Positions 24,033 to 32,629 of a DNA stretch of 50,909 nt are shown here, piece by piece (within the stretch, counting starts at the first letter, position 1; each line of letters opens with the position of its first letter). The stretch lies in NCBI GenBank assembly GCA_964390445.1, contig CAYMJJ010000009.1, positions 1 through 50,909 of the forward strand, read 5' to 3'. A program made the position numbers and the translations under genes. Below the pieces are notes generated by a model that was not told the DNA's origin, made no database searches, and saw only the letters and a program-made list of their open reading frames with translations. Source of the stretch: Anderseniella sp964390445 (lineage in GTDB: Bacteria; Pseudomonadota; Alphaproteobacteria; Rhizobiales; Aestuariivirgaceae).

Positions 24033-24935
24033 TCAGCTGTCAAACCGGCCCGAGGTGCTGGTTTCGGCTCCAGGGCCATTGGCTACCGCAGATGCGTTCG
24101 GGCTGGCAACCTTTGCCTGCTTCGCCACCGTGTTGCGGCGCGCAGCGGCAGCCTTTGCGGCTGTCTTGCGGGTACCGCTGGATTTTGATGCGCGCGTGAC
24201 CGGGGCTGACTTTGAAGAGGCTTTGCCGGCCATGGCTTTCTTGCGGGTTGTGGTGGCAGTTCTGCGGGTCCCAGCCGTGCTCTTTCGTGCACCCGGTGTG
24301 CGCCGTGACGTTCTGTCGTCGTCATCTTCATGGCTGTCGCTGCCGGAGCCTGCGCGGGCAGTGAAGTACGAGGCAACGAGTGCGCCGACGGCAGCTGCGG
24401 CCAGACCGGCCGCGACCGGGTTTTCCTCCACCCAGCGTTTGCCGCTGCGTGCATAGTCGTGGCCGGCTTCATACACGTGTTCGCCCTGTTCACGCGCTGC
24501 CGAGATGGCCTGGCGTGAGGACTCCCTGATCTTGCGGGCGGACGCGGCGGCTGTATCCTGGACGGTTTCAGCCAGTTCGGCCGCCTTGTCGTAGGCCGTC
24601 TCGCCAAGGTCGCCGGTGCGCCGGTTGACGCGGCCGGCGACCTTGCCGGCGGAACGGCTGGCGCGGCCAGCAGCATGGCTGACCCGCTCACCTGCGAGTT
24701 CCTTGCCGATCAGGGCGATGCCACCTGCAACAAGAGCAGTGGCAAGGGGGTTGCGTCTGGCCGCGTCCACGACCTGGTTGATGCTGTCGGACATGGGTTG
24801 ATCCTCCGGAATGAATTGGTTGATGATTGACCTGATCGACAAGTCGTCCTGAAGCTGGTCGACACGGGAGCGAACCCGGTCACGCGTTTCGTCGATCTTG
24901 TCTTGCGTGCGTTCGATGGTTTCCTCGGTGCTCAT
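24033..24935 (-). CDS. DUF3618 protein with histone H1-like tail
   Basis: The 300-residue protein has a DUF3618-like N-terminal region (E-E-T-I-E-R-T-Q-D-K-I-D-E-T-R), then an A/R/S-rich helical stretch like DUF883 proteins (about 50-170), a single hydrophobic helix near residues 172-192 (V-A-A-G-L-A-A-A-A-V-G-A-L-V), and a basic Lys/Arg/Ala/Thr-rich tail from about residue 205, resembling histone H1 or HU tails. The N-terminal half and the TM segment fit a ribosome- or envelope-anchored stress protein; the tail could bind nucleic acid or the negatively charged membrane. It overlaps the holin-like gene by 4 nt. Confidence 0.82.
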   Translation of the reverse strand: MSTEETIERTQDKIDETRDRVRSRVDQLQDDLSIRSIINQFIPEDQPMSDSINQVVDAARRNPLATALVAGGIALIGKELAGERVSHAAGRASRSAGKVAGRVNRRTGDLGETAYDKAAELAETVQDTAAASARKIRESSRQAISAAREQGEHVYEAGHDYARSGKRWVEENPVAAGLAAAAVGALVASYFTARAGSGSDSHEDDDDRTSRRTPGARKSTAGTRRTATTTRKKAMAGKASSKSAPVTRASKSSGTRKTAAKAAAARRNTVAKQAKVASPNASAVANGPGAETSTSGRFDS

Positions 24936-25315
24936 TTCAGTTGGTCCTTTACGGTGTCAGCCGTGCGCGAGATCGAATCGATCGTGCGGTGCGGCACGAG
25001 GTTGTGGGCATTCAGACGGCTCCTGCTGGCTGCAAAGAGCATGAGGGCGACCAGTGCCATGAAGGCGCCCACGCTGGCCGCCGCTGCCCACAGGGGCATT
25101 GTGGTGGCAAGGCCGATGACGACGGCCGCAACAAGCACATTCAGTGCGATGAAGGCGCTGAGCACGGCTGCCACCCCGTACATCAACCCGTTGCTGACCT
25201 GGTGTAGTTTCAGTTCCAGTTCCTGGCGGGCCAGCAAGACTTCCTCGCGCACCAGCTGCATGGTGTCTTCCGCGAGAAGCCGGATATTGTCGATCGGCTT
25301 TACGTGGAAGTTCAT
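24932..25315 (-). CDS. phage-holin-family (PF07332-like) membrane protein
   Basis: The 127-residue protein has an N-terminal amphipathic helix (residues 5-40, L-A-E-D-T-M-Q-L-V-R-E-E), two TM helices (about 44-68 and 73-97) and a basic tail. This fits the Phage_holin_3_6/DUF1469 group found in many non-phage stress operons. No phage genes are near, so a lysis role is unlikely. It overlaps both neighbours by 4 nt, so the three genes form a tightly coupled unit. Confidence 0.88.
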   Translation of the reverse strand: MNFHVKPIDNIRLLAEDTMQLVREEVLLARQELELKLHQVSNGLMYGVAAVLSAFIALNVLVAAVVIGLATTMPLWAAAASVGAFMALVALMLFAASRSRLNAHNLVPHRTIDSISRTADTVKDQLK

Positions 25316-25749
25316 GACAGGGTCCTTCCGCTGCGGTTGTTGTCGGACAGCTTGATCAGCGCGTAACCGGCCAGTGCCGCCAGAGAGAAGGTGAGGGCCG
25401 GGCGGCGGCGCAGGTAATCGGCGGTATCGTCGATGATGTCGGATACCTGCATGCCGGATACCGACTTGCTGACGTGCTCGAACTTCTCGCCGGCGCGATC
25501 CACTGTGCCGGCGGTGCGGGTGTAGCCATCCTCCTTCAATGATTCAGAAGCTGCGTGGACGGCGTTGCCGAGGCTGCGGATGTAGTCTGCAGTTGCGCCG
25601 CGGCCCGCCCGTGCGCCCTTGACGGCCTTGTCACGGGTGGCGTCAACGGCCTTGTCGGCCATCCTGCTGGCCCGGTTCGACATGTCATCGACAAGGTTGT
25701 CGGCGTCACGCAGACTCTGCCTGACCTGATGGTTCTGGTTTGTGCTCAT
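25312..25749 (-). CDS. DUF883-like helical membrane-anchored protein
   Basis: The 145-residue protein is largely helical and charged (residues 1-115), with a single C-terminal TM helix (about 121-137, L-T-F-S-L-A-A-L-A-G-Y-A-L), like ElaB/DUF883 proteins that tether to the inner membrane and bind ribosomes in stationary phase. That function is taken from the family, not shown here. ATG 25749 is chosen at M-S-T-N-Q-N. It opens the operon with the holin-like and DUF3618 genes. Confidence 0.82.
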   Translation of the reverse strand: MSTNQNHQVRQSLRDADNLVDDMSNRASRMADKAVDATRDKAVKGARAGRGATADYIRSLGNAVHAASESLKEDGYTRTAGTVDRAGEKFEHVSKSVSGMQVSDIIDDTADYLRRRPALTFSLAALAGYALIKLSDNNRSGRTLS

Positions 25750-25798
25750 GGGTTTGATGTCTCCTTGTGGGTGTGTTGTGGGCCTGAACCGCCGGAAA

Positions 25799-26269
25799 TC
25801 AGAAGCGGACGGTCTTGTGTTCGCCTGCATCGGGCCGGTCGCCGGTGACCGAGGACTTGGCCAATTTGTAGGTTTCTGACAGCGTGCCGTGGCCGTCCCA
25901 GTATTCGCCGGTCACGGGAGACACTTCGATCAGGATGGCGTTAGGGTCTTCCTTGCCGTCTTTGAACCAGGGTTCGGCGCGGTTGTCCCAGTGGTCGGCA
26001 ATCAGGTCGCGGCGGGTTTCGATGCGGGCGATGCCGGTGATGCTGATGAAGCTCGATGCGTCCGCAAACGTCAGGCAGACGTCCGGGTTGACTTTCACTT
26101 CTTCGTCCTTGTGATCGCGGCGGTCTGCAATGAAGCGCACGAGGTTGTGCTCGCGATCAATGCTGTGCGTCATGGGCCTTGCCCGCAACGCCATGTTGTT
26201 CGTGCTGACCAGCATGCAGGTGTCGATGTTTTCCGCCATGTCCCACAGCGTGTCGGTTAACTTGCTCAT
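25799..26269 (-). CDS. pyridoxamine 5-phosphate oxidase family stress protein
   Basis: The 156-residue protein has the split-barrel flavin-binding fold of general stress protein 26-like PPOX members: N-T-C-M-L-V-S-T-type first strand, R-A-R-P-M-T after it, F-I-A-D-R-R-D-H-K and the W-F-K-D-G-K-E-D-P-N segment. Members bind FMN/FAD or F420 and may reduce small molecules or haem. AGGAGGCTTTG gives a strong binding site before ATG 26269. It lies upstream of the DUF883 operon by 49 bases on the same strand. Confidence 0.9.
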   Translation of the reverse strand: MSKLTDTLWDMAENIDTCMLVSTNNMALRARPMTHSIDREHNLVRFIADRRDHKDEEVKVNPDVCLTFADASSFISITGIARIETRRDLIADHWDNRAEPWFKDGKEDPNAILIEVSPVTGEYWDGHGTLSETYKLAKSSVTGDRPDAGEHKTVRF

Positions 26270-26377
26270 CAAAGCCTCCTTCTTGGAGTGTAGTTGAGCA
26301 ATCAACGCTGCGGCGCGCCTGGCGGTTCCCTGAGCCTGTGCCGTTCACCCGCAAGTTCGGGCCTGCCCGGCAGGCTG

Positions 26378-26416
26378 AAAAACAAAAACCCGCCCGGCTT
26401 GCGGGCCGGACGGGCT
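26378..26416 (-). terminator. rho-independent terminator after carD
   Basis: On the minus strand AGCCCGTCCGGC (26416-26405) pairs with GCCGGGCGGG (26398-26389), followed by TTTTTGTTTTTC. It is 60 bases downstream of the carD stop. Confidence 0.9.
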
Positions 26417-26473
26417 TTCAATGTTCGTAGCGTTGTGCAGACACCGCGCTGGCGCGCGGGCAGCAAAACCAGA

Positions 26474-27043
26474 TCAGGCGGCTTCTTCCTCTGCAGCCGG
26501 AGCCGACTTCTCGCCGCGGCGCGAAGACTTTTCAAGGATGGCCTCGATCTCGCTGACCGCAGAGGCGTCATCAAGCTTCTTCACGCAGGCGATCTCGCGA
26601 GCCATGCGGTCGAGTGCAGATTCATACAACTGGCGTTCGGAGTAGGACTGCTCGGGCTGGCGGTCGGAGCGGTACAGGTCGCGCACGACTTCGGCCACGG
26701 AGATCAGGTCGCCGGAGTTGATCTTCGCTTCGTACTCCTGGGCGCGGCGCGACCACATGGTGCGCTTGATGCGGGCCTTGCCGGTCAGGATCTTCATGGC
26801 GTCGTCGGCCATCGGCTTGTCGGACAGCTTGCGCATGCCAACGGACTCGCACTTGCCGGTCGGTACCCGCAGGCGCATCTTGTCCTTTTCAAAGTCGATA
26901 ACGTAAAGTTCAAGCTTCATGCCGGCGATCTCCTGCTCTTCGAGAGCAACGATCTTGCCAACACCGTGGGCCGGGTACACGACGAACTCGCTGACCTTGT
27001 ACTTGAGCTTCTTGGATGCGATCTTCTTTTTTTCAGCTGCCAT
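26474..27043 (-). CDS. carD: CarD family RNA polymerase-binding regulator
   Basis: The 189-residue protein has a Lys-rich start (M-A-A-E-K-K-K-I-A-S-K-K), the TRCF/RID-like N-terminal domain that binds the RNA polymerase beta subunit (F-V-V-Y-P-A-H-G-V-G-K-I-V, about 20-75), and a helical C-terminal DNA-binding domain (R-R-A-Q-E-Y-E-A-K-I-N-S-G-D-L). CarD stabilises open complexes at housekeeping promoters. ATG 27043 is fixed by the conserved domain; the longer frame is ignored. fdxA lies upstream on the same strand, a conserved order in Hyphomicrobiales. Confidence 0.95.
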   Translation of the reverse strand: MAAEKKKIASKKLKYKVSEFVVYPAHGVGKIVALEEQEIAGMKLELYVIDFEKDKMRLRVPTGKCESVGMRKLSDKPMADDAMKILTGKARIKRTMWSRRAQEYEAKINSGDLISVAEVVRDLYRSDRQPEQSYSERQLYESALDRMAREIACVKKLDDASAVSEIEAILEKSSRRGEKSAPAAEEEAA

Positions 27044-27536
27044 GTTCTTGTCCTCGCGCTCGTCTGGTTGCGACGTTGGAAAAGCCGGACATCGAGATCC
27101 TGAAACCCGTGTTGCCGGATTGACCGGGCAACAAACTCCGCAAGCTCCTGAAACGTCCAGAAGCGCAACTCCTGCCGTCATGCTCGACGGTGGTGTTTTG
27201 GCGGCCAGTTACAACAGTGCGTTGCAGAGTGCGTCTAATGGCAATTTCAGGCCCGGTGGCGGCAGTGGCTCATCGCGGGCGCTTGCTTGACGGCAAACTG
27301 TGGCTCGAAGAACTGGTTCAGGCGAAAAAAACGCCGGACTCATTCGAGCCCGGACCCTCAATGCTGTGTTTTCAACGTCATGTCATCGAAACCACATATA
27401 GCACAAGTTTACGCCATATTAAAGTGGTGCACTGCGATAAAGCTGCGATTTTGCGCCTGTTTGGCGCAAAGTGTGAAGAAATGGTTAACGGGAAGCGGCC
27501 ATTTCGCTAGCGTTTCCGCACTGCAGCATGTCAGGC
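27044..27536. other. gene-free stretch upstream of carD
   Basis: This 493-base gap between fdxA and carD has no convincing gene. It contains an inverted repeat TTTGCGCC / GGCGCAAA (27450-27457 / 27463-27470). Its AT-rich middle (27380-27430) may hold the carD promoter. A plus-strand frame at 27190-27510 has no family resemblance and is likely chance. Confidence 0.4.
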
Positions 27537-27875
27537 TCAATCGCCTTCGCCGGGTTCTTCCGAGAAATATTTCTCCAACTTGCCCTCTTCGCCGTCGTAC
27601 TTTTCGGCGTCGGGCTCGGAATCGCGCTTCTGGGTGATGTTTGGCCAGATGTCGGCGAACTTCGTATTCAGTTCAAGCCATTTCTCCAGGCCGGGCTCGG
27701 TGTCGGGCTTGATGGCCTCGGCCGGGCACTCAGGTTCGCACACGCCGCAGTCGATGCACTCGTCCGGATGAATGACGAGCATGTTCTCGCCCTCGTAGAA
27801 GCAGTCAACCGGACATACTTCCACGCAATCCATGTATTTGCACTTGATGCAGTTCTCAACGACGATGTAGGTCAT
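27537..27875 (-). CDS. fdxA: 7Fe ferredoxin FdxA
   Basis: The 112-residue ferredoxin starts M-T-Y-I-V-V-E-N-C-I-K-C-K-Y-M-D-C-V-E-V-C-P, the FdxA-type N-terminus. Cys spacing C-x6-C-x3-C-P and C-x2-C-x2-C-x3-C-P provides one [3Fe-4S] and one [4Fe-4S] cluster. The long acidic C-terminus (E-P-D-A-E-K-Y-D-G-E-E-G-K-L-E) is usual in alphaproteobacteria. It carries low-potential electrons. ATG 27875 is set by homology. Gene order S4-fdxA-carD is conserved in the group. Confidence 0.96.
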   Translation of the reverse strand: MTYIVVENCIKCKYMDCVEVCPVDCFYEGENMLVIHPDECIDCGVCEPECPAEAIKPDTEPGLEKWLELNTKFADIWPNITQKRDSEPDAEKYDGEEGKLEKYFSEEPGEGD

Positions 27876-28003
27876 TGCCAAGTCTCTCGAGCAGTCGTGC
27901 CGGAAGCGGAGGCCGGGTGTCCGCAAGCAATCCCGGTTATTCCGTCATCCGATCAGGGTTGATTGAATGCCGACGGCGTTGCTCGCACGTTCCGCGCCAC
28001 CCG

Positions 28004-28327
28004 TCAAGCCGACAGCCGGGCTGCGTCATCGGGCGTTGTTGTCGCGGTCTCGCCAAGCTCTTCGTACATCGCTTGCGCTTCGGTTGCAGGGCCGCGCCGG
28101 GTGCCGGTGCCCACCACCTTCAGGATGCGGATACGGTCATGCACCAGTGCCGAGATCACGTCGCCGGTCGTGATGGTCTGGGACGGCTTCTTGAACTTGA
28201 CCTTGTTGACCCGCACGTGACCCGAGATGACCAGCCTTTGGGCAAGGCCGCGCGTCTTGACCAGCCTGGCAAACCACAACCACTTGTCTATGCGCTGGCA
28301 GTCCGGGGCTGCCTGGTCGTCGCTCAT
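28004..28327 (-). CDS. S4-domain RNA-binding protein (HslR-like)
   Basis: The 107-residue protein is one S4 RNA-binding domain: I-D-K-W-L-W-F-A-R-L-V-K-T-R, L-V-I-S-G-H-V-R-V-N, and G-D-V-I-S-A-L. The start matches HslR/YrfH-type heat shock proteins that bind stalled 50S subunits carrying peptidyl-tRNA. A longer upstream frame belongs to the helicase region and is dropped. The start is 8 bases from the helicase stop, so the genes are probably co-transcribed with fdxA. Confidence 0.9.
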   Translation of the reverse strand: MSDDQAAPDCQRIDKWLWFARLVKTRGLAQRLVISGHVRVNKVKFKKPSQTITTGDVISALVHDRIRILKVVGTGTRRGPATEAQAMYEELGETATTTPDDAARLSA

Positions 28328-28335
28328 GCGGGGGG

Positions 28336-31170
28336 CTACTTTCGGGAGAGGTCCTGTTTCAACTGGCCAAGCACGGCGAACGGGCTGTTGGGGTCGGGTT
28401 CGCGTTCCTTGCGAGCGGGCTTGGCGGGCCGTGATGTATCGGACCGGCGCGGCTTGCCGCCATCCTTGCGCTCGGGCTTGCCCTTCGACTGGACAGGGCG
28501 CTCCTTGCGGTTCTGGCGGTGCGCCTGTTTCTGCTGCCGGAACGGGCCGGTATCCTTGGGCCACCACACCTCGATGACCTGTGGTTCGGCGGGCGCTGCG
28601 TCAGATGGCTGTGGGTCAGCAGCCATGACCGGTTCGGCGGGCGCTTCTGGCTCTGCAGGGGTTTCCTGACCTGCAGGTGCTGCGGTAGCCTGTGCTTCAT
28701 CAGCGGGTGCCGGTTCGACCGGTGCAGCGGCTGGTTCGACCGTGCGGCGCTGGGCCGAAAAGCCGAGTGACTTGAGGATCGAGGAGAACTCCTCGCCCGA
28801 GCAGCCGACCAGGGACATCATGTCCGGCACCACGGTGAATCCGCCGCCTTCGACGGAGCCGTCGGGGCGTTCCTCGCCTTCGCGTGTCGCACGCCAGAAA
28901 ACGCGGCTGCGGATCATGTCGGCGAGCCGTTCCAGCATGTCGACGCGCACGGCACGATCGCCGCACAGGCGGAACCCCACCACCTGGTAGAAGCCGCGCG
29001 GGGTGTCGCGGTTGAACGGCACCGAGGTGAGGCCCTGTTGCGGCACGTACTGCGGCAGGGTGGCCGGGTCGAGGCCGCGCCTTTCAGCGTCATGCAGCGC
29101 CCACAGCAACAGCCTGAGCTGGGTCGGGGCAGGCTTGAGCAGTGCCGGCATGAAGATGTGGAAGGCACCGAAGCGCACGCCGTGCCGGCGCAGCGAGGCA
29201 CGGTCTTCCTGGCTCAGTTCCTTGACCTGGTCTGCAATCTGCTCGCGCGGCAGCACGCCGGCTGCCTCGACCAGCTGGAACGCCACGCCGCGGGCAAGGC
29301 CGGTGATGGTTTCGTCGTCGGCCAGGCCGGCGAGCGGTTCGAGCAAGCCGGCGATGTGGCGAGAAACGAATTTCGACAACCGCATCTGTACCGCGTCGCG
29401 GTCTGGCCCGGTGACGTGTTCGTCGGCCAATATCTCGACGCGCGGCTTCAGCAGGTTGCCGGTTGCAGCAAGCCGGCCCACCGGGTGCGACAGCCAGATG
29501 ATGTTGCCGGTCTCGCTGAGGCTGAAATCCGGATCGGGTGCAGCCACCAGCGACTGCGCGCGGCCCGTCAGGGCATCGGCTACGGCCTTGTGGGCAGCGT
29601 TGATGATGACGCGGGAATGCTCGCCCTTGTCGACGGAGGCTATGAAGCGCAGGCCCTCGATGTGGCCGGCGACCTCGCCCTCCACCAGCACTGCACCATC
29701 GTGATCAACACTCGACATCAATTCTTCCCTTTCGCGCAGGCGCTTCATCAGCACGCTTGTACGCCGGTCGATAAACCGTTGTGTCAGCCGTTCGTGAAGA
29801 GCGTCCGACAACCGGTCCTCCAGTGCCCTCGTGCGGTCCTGCCAGTTGGCGGCACCTTCCAGCCACCCCGGCCGGTTGGCAACGAACGTCCAGGTTCGCA
29901 CGTGGGCAATGCGATTGGACAAGGTGTCTATATCGCCATTGGTGTTGTCGCAATAACTCAACTGGCGTGCAAACCAATCATGATCCACCCGGCCGCCATC
30001 AACCAGAAACCTGAAGATGCTGGCAACAAGATGGGCATGCTCGGCGCCAGTGATGTTGCGGTAGTCCGGCAACTGGCAGGCTTGCCACAAAAGCTCGACG
30101 CGGTCCGCGGAGCCCGCGCGAGCCTCGATCTCCCTGTCGCGCGACAAAAGCGTCAGGGTCTGGATGTCGGCACCGGCGCGGGCGCGGGTCAGGCCTTCGC
30201 GGTTTGGCAGCGCATTGAGCGAGCCCAGCAGCCGGTCGATGGTTTGGAAATTGAGGTTGCGGTTGCGCCATTGCAGCACCTTCATCGGTTCAAAGCGGTG
30301 GTCTTCTAGCTGCTCGATGGTTTCAGCGTCGATGCCGGTGGCTTCGCCGGTGAGGCCAAAAGTGCCGTCATTCATGTAGCGCCCGGCGCGCCCGGCGATC
30401 TGGCCCATCTCGGATGGCGTCAGGTTGCGGAACTGAAAACCGTCAAACTTGCGCGTGGCGGCAAATGCAACATGGTCGATGTCCATGTTCAGGCCCATGC
30501 CGATTGCGTCGGTTGCAACGATATGGTCGACGTCGCCGGACTGGTAAAGTTCAACCTGGGCGTTGCGGGTGCGCGGGCTGAGGGCACCCATTACCACTGC
30601 CGCCCCGCCGCGCTGACGGCGGATCAGCTCGGCGACCGAGTATACCATCTCGGTAGAGAATGCGACCACGGCGGAGCGCTTGGGCAACCGGGTAATCTTC
30701 TTGACGCCGGCGAAGGTGAGCTTTGAAAAGCGTGGCCTGGCAATGAAGTTGACGCCCTTGACCAGTCTCTCGATGAGGGGGCGTACGGTGGAAGCCCCCA
30801 GCAGCATGGTCTCGTTGAGACCGCGGGCGTGCAGCAACCGGTCGGTGAACACGTGCCCGCGATCCAGGTCGCCGCACAGCTGGATCTCGTCGATCGCCAT
30901 GAACGAGACGGGAATGTCCATCGGCATGGCTTCAACGGTACACACCCAGTAGCGCGGGCTGGGCGGGATGATCTTCTCCTCGCCGGTGACCAGCGCCACC
31001 GCCATCGGGCCGCAACGGCTGACGATGCGGTCATACACCTCGCGCGCCAGCAACCTCAGCGGAAGGCCGATCATGCCCGAAGGATGACCCAGCATCCGCT
31101 CGATTGCATGGTGGGTCTTGCCGGTGTTGGTGGGGCCGAGAATGGCTGTGACGGTGCGGTGTGCGGTCAT
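28336..31170 (-). CDS. SUV3-like DEAD/DEIQ-box RNA helicase
   Basis: A 944-residue superfamily 2 helicase close to mitochondrial SUV3. Walker A G-P-T-N-T-G-K-T is at 12-19, the DEAD-box variant D-E-I-Q at 94-97, the C-terminal helicase core with T-D-A-I-G-M-G-L-N and motif VI Q-I-A-G-R-A-G-R (about 261-268). The C-terminal 180 residues are disordered: P/A/E-rich then Lys/Arg-rich (about 820-930), likely for RNA or degradosome partners. It is unusually long for the family, mainly because of that tail. Role in RNA unwinding and turnover is inferred from the family. Confidence 0.93.
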   Translation of the reverse strand: MTAHRTVTAILGPTNTGKTHHAIERMLGHPSGMIGLPLRLLAREVYDRIVSRCGPMAVALVTGEEKIIPPSPRYWVCTVEAMPMDIPVSFMAIDEIQLCGDLDRGHVFTDRLLHARGLNETMLLGASTVRPLIERLVKGVNFIARPRFSKLTFAGVKKITRLPKRSAVVAFSTEMVYSVAELIRRQRGGAAVVMGALSPRTRNAQVELYQSGDVDHIVATDAIGMGLNMDIDHVAFAATRKFDGFQFRNLTPSEMGQIAGRAGRYMNDGTFGLTGEATGIDAETIEQLEDHRFEPMKVLQWRNRNLNFQTIDRLLGSLNALPNREGLTRARAGADIQTLTLLSRDREIEARAGSADRVELLWQACQLPDYRNITGAEHAHLVASIFRFLVDGGRVDHDWFARQLSYCDNTNGDIDTLSNRIAHVRTWTFVANRPGWLEGAANWQDRTRALEDRLSDALHERLTQRFIDRRTSVLMKRLREREELMSSVDHDGAVLVEGEVAGHIEGLRFIASVDKGEHSRVIINAAHKAVADALTGRAQSLVAAPDPDFSLSETGNIIWLSHPVGRLAATGNLLKPRVEILADEHVTGPDRDAVQMRLSKFVSRHIAGLLEPLAGLADDETITGLARGVAFQLVEAAGVLPREQIADQVKELSQEDRASLRRHGVRFGAFHIFMPALLKPAPTQLRLLLWALHDAERRGLDPATLPQYVPQQGLTSVPFNRDTPRGFYQVVGFRLCGDRAVRVDMLERLADMIRSRVFWRATREGEERPDGSVEGGGFTVVPDMMSLVGCSGEEFSSILKSLGFSAQRRTVEPAAAPVEPAPADEAQATAAPAGQETPAEPEAPAEPVMAADPQPSDAAPAEPQVIEVWWPKDTGPFRQQKQAHRQNRKERPVQSKGKPERKDGGKPRRSDTSRPAKPARKEREPDPNSPFAVLGQLKQDLSRK

Positions 31171-31326
31171 GCCTTTCCCGTTGTGCTGAAGAACCGGCCG
31201 GAGGTGGATTCAAACGCGAACAGGGCGTGACCGAATCATGAATCCGGCCAGATTCATGTTGTGTTCACCGCCATATGTAGTGTGTGGCAGCGCTACACAC
31301 CACTATGAAGGCTGATCGATTGACAG

Positions 31327-32187
31327 TTATTTGTTGGCCATCGACTGGTTGTTGAACGGCTTGCCGTTGATCGTGGCGCGGTTGGCATAGGCGACGAAGT
31401 CCTTGCCCTTCAGCTTGCCGGTCACGCCGACCAGTACATGGACAGGCCGGTTGAGCGTCCTCGACTGGACCGGGGCGAACCACACGTTGAACACCGGCGG
31501 GTTCTTGCGGTACTTCGCCATGGTCTTGTCGGACAGCCCGGCAATGCTGGAATAGCCCATGCGGCAGACAACGGCTGGGCCGCGATAGACGCCGCCATCC
31601 TTGTCGTGGAACGTGTCGTCCTTGATCTTGCTCAGCGACAGCTCGAACACTTCCTTGCCGTTATAGACCCGGTGGTCACCGGTACACGGGTTGTCGGTGG
31701 AGGATACGGCTAGGTTGACGATGGAGGCCAGCGTGTCGCGTACACCGGCAGCGGCAGCTTCCTCCAGCTTTGCTTCGGTCTTGCCGTCCACGCCGGGCTT
31801 GCGCTCCGAGGCGACGGGCGACATGCCATTGAAGCGCACCGAGTAGGCGCCGTTCTTGCCGCTTTCCTTGACGCCCATGGAAAAGGCGCGCGACTGTGCG
31901 CCATTGCCGTTAACGGTACCGGAGGACTTCATGTCCATTTTCAGGTCCACCACCAGCGAGGCGAGGCCCTTGGGGCGCAGCCGCGCGGTGGCGCTGTAGG
32001 CGTCACCGGTGATCTCTGCATCATAACTGAGTGCAAAGGCGCGCATGCCGCGGGTATAGAGATCGTACTGGATGCTGATGCTGTCTGCCGCTGCCGCGCC
32101 GGTGGCAGCGGGAACTAAACTGGTTGCAGCAATTGCGGTTGCAATGCCGATGCCTGCCAGTGAGCTGGAGAATGCCGTCTTCAACAT
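31327..32187 (-). CDS. DUF3108 periplasmic protein
   Basis: The 286-residue product has a signal peptide (1-34, ending AAA-DS) and a beta-rich DUF3108 domain (Y-D-L-Y-T-R-G-M-R-A-F, L-K-M-D-M-K-S-S-G, P-V-F-N-V-W-F-A-P). Function is unknown; the family fold is related to outer-membrane lipoprotein-transport proteins. ATG 32187 sits directly before the signal peptide. It is divergent from rpmB, an order conserved in Hyphomicrobiales, but here the gap between them is swollen by a tandem repeat. Confidence 0.88.
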   Translation of the reverse strand: MLKTAFSSSLAGIGIATAIAATSLVPAATGAAAADSISIQYDLYTRGMRAFALSYDAEITGDAYSATARLRPKGLASLVVDLKMDMKSSGTVNGNGAQSRAFSMGVKESGKNGAYSVRFNGMSPVASERKPGVDGKTEAKLEEAAAAGVRDTLASIVNLAVSSTDNPCTGDHRVYNGKEVFELSLSKIKDDTFHDKDGGVYRGPAVVCRMGYSSIAGLSDKTMAKYRKNPPVFNVWFAPVQSRTLNRPVHVLVGVTGKLKGKDFVAYANRATINGKPFNNQSMANK

Positions 32188-32354
32188 GGTCGGTACTTGC
32201 CCCTTTTCATCTGTAATCCGGGCGGCTTGATAGACCGCGCTGGCTGAACCGCACATGAACACGTGTGATTTGCAGCGCCTGATGGTTTACCCTGCTAGCG
32301 CGGGTTTGTGCCCGCAATGTGTTGATCAGCATGCTGCTCACGCATTGGTGAAAC

Positions 32355-32580
32355 CAGCACGCCCATGAGTTGATCCGCAGCACGCCGGCATGCTGACGTG
32401 CGGCACGCCAATACCCTGACGTGCGGCACGCCAATACCCTGACGTGCGGCACGCCAATACCCTGACGTGCNNNNNNNNNNNNNNNNNNNNNNNNNNNNNN
32501 NNNNNNNNNNNNNNNNNNNNNNNNNNNNNNNNNNNNNNNNNNNNNNNNNNNNNNNNNNNNNNNNNNNNNNGGCACGCCAG
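32355..32580. repeat. 23-bp tandem repeat, interrupted by a 100-N gap
   Basis: Three identical 23-bp units lie at 32401-32423, 32424-32446 and 32447-32469 (each built of CGGCACGCCAATACC plus CTGACGTG). Two diverged 23-bp units precede them (32355-32377, 32378-32400), and a further diverged unit start follows the gap (GGCACGCCAGCCCTTGACGT, from 32571). No spacers separate the units and 23 is not a multiple of 3, so it is neither a CRISPR array nor coding. The gap 32471-32570 is exactly 100 N, an assembly placeholder, so the true copy number is unknown. Confidence 0.92.
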
Positions 32581-32629
32581 CCCTTGACGTTGTTTCGTAG
32601 CTGCCATATAGACACGCCGATGAATTCGA

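Noticed and set aside
24932..25315. Phage lysis gene suggesting a prophage
   Set aside because: The family is widespread in chromosomal stress operons; no integrase, capsid or lysin gene nearby.
27190..27510. 106-codon plus-strand frame in the carD upstream gap
   Set aside because: No recognisable domain, no good ribosome binding site, and it spans the inverted repeat and AT-rich stretch.
32401..32469. CRISPR array
   Set aside because: Units are 23 bp, directly adjoining with no spacers, and no cas genes are present; it is a tandem repeat.
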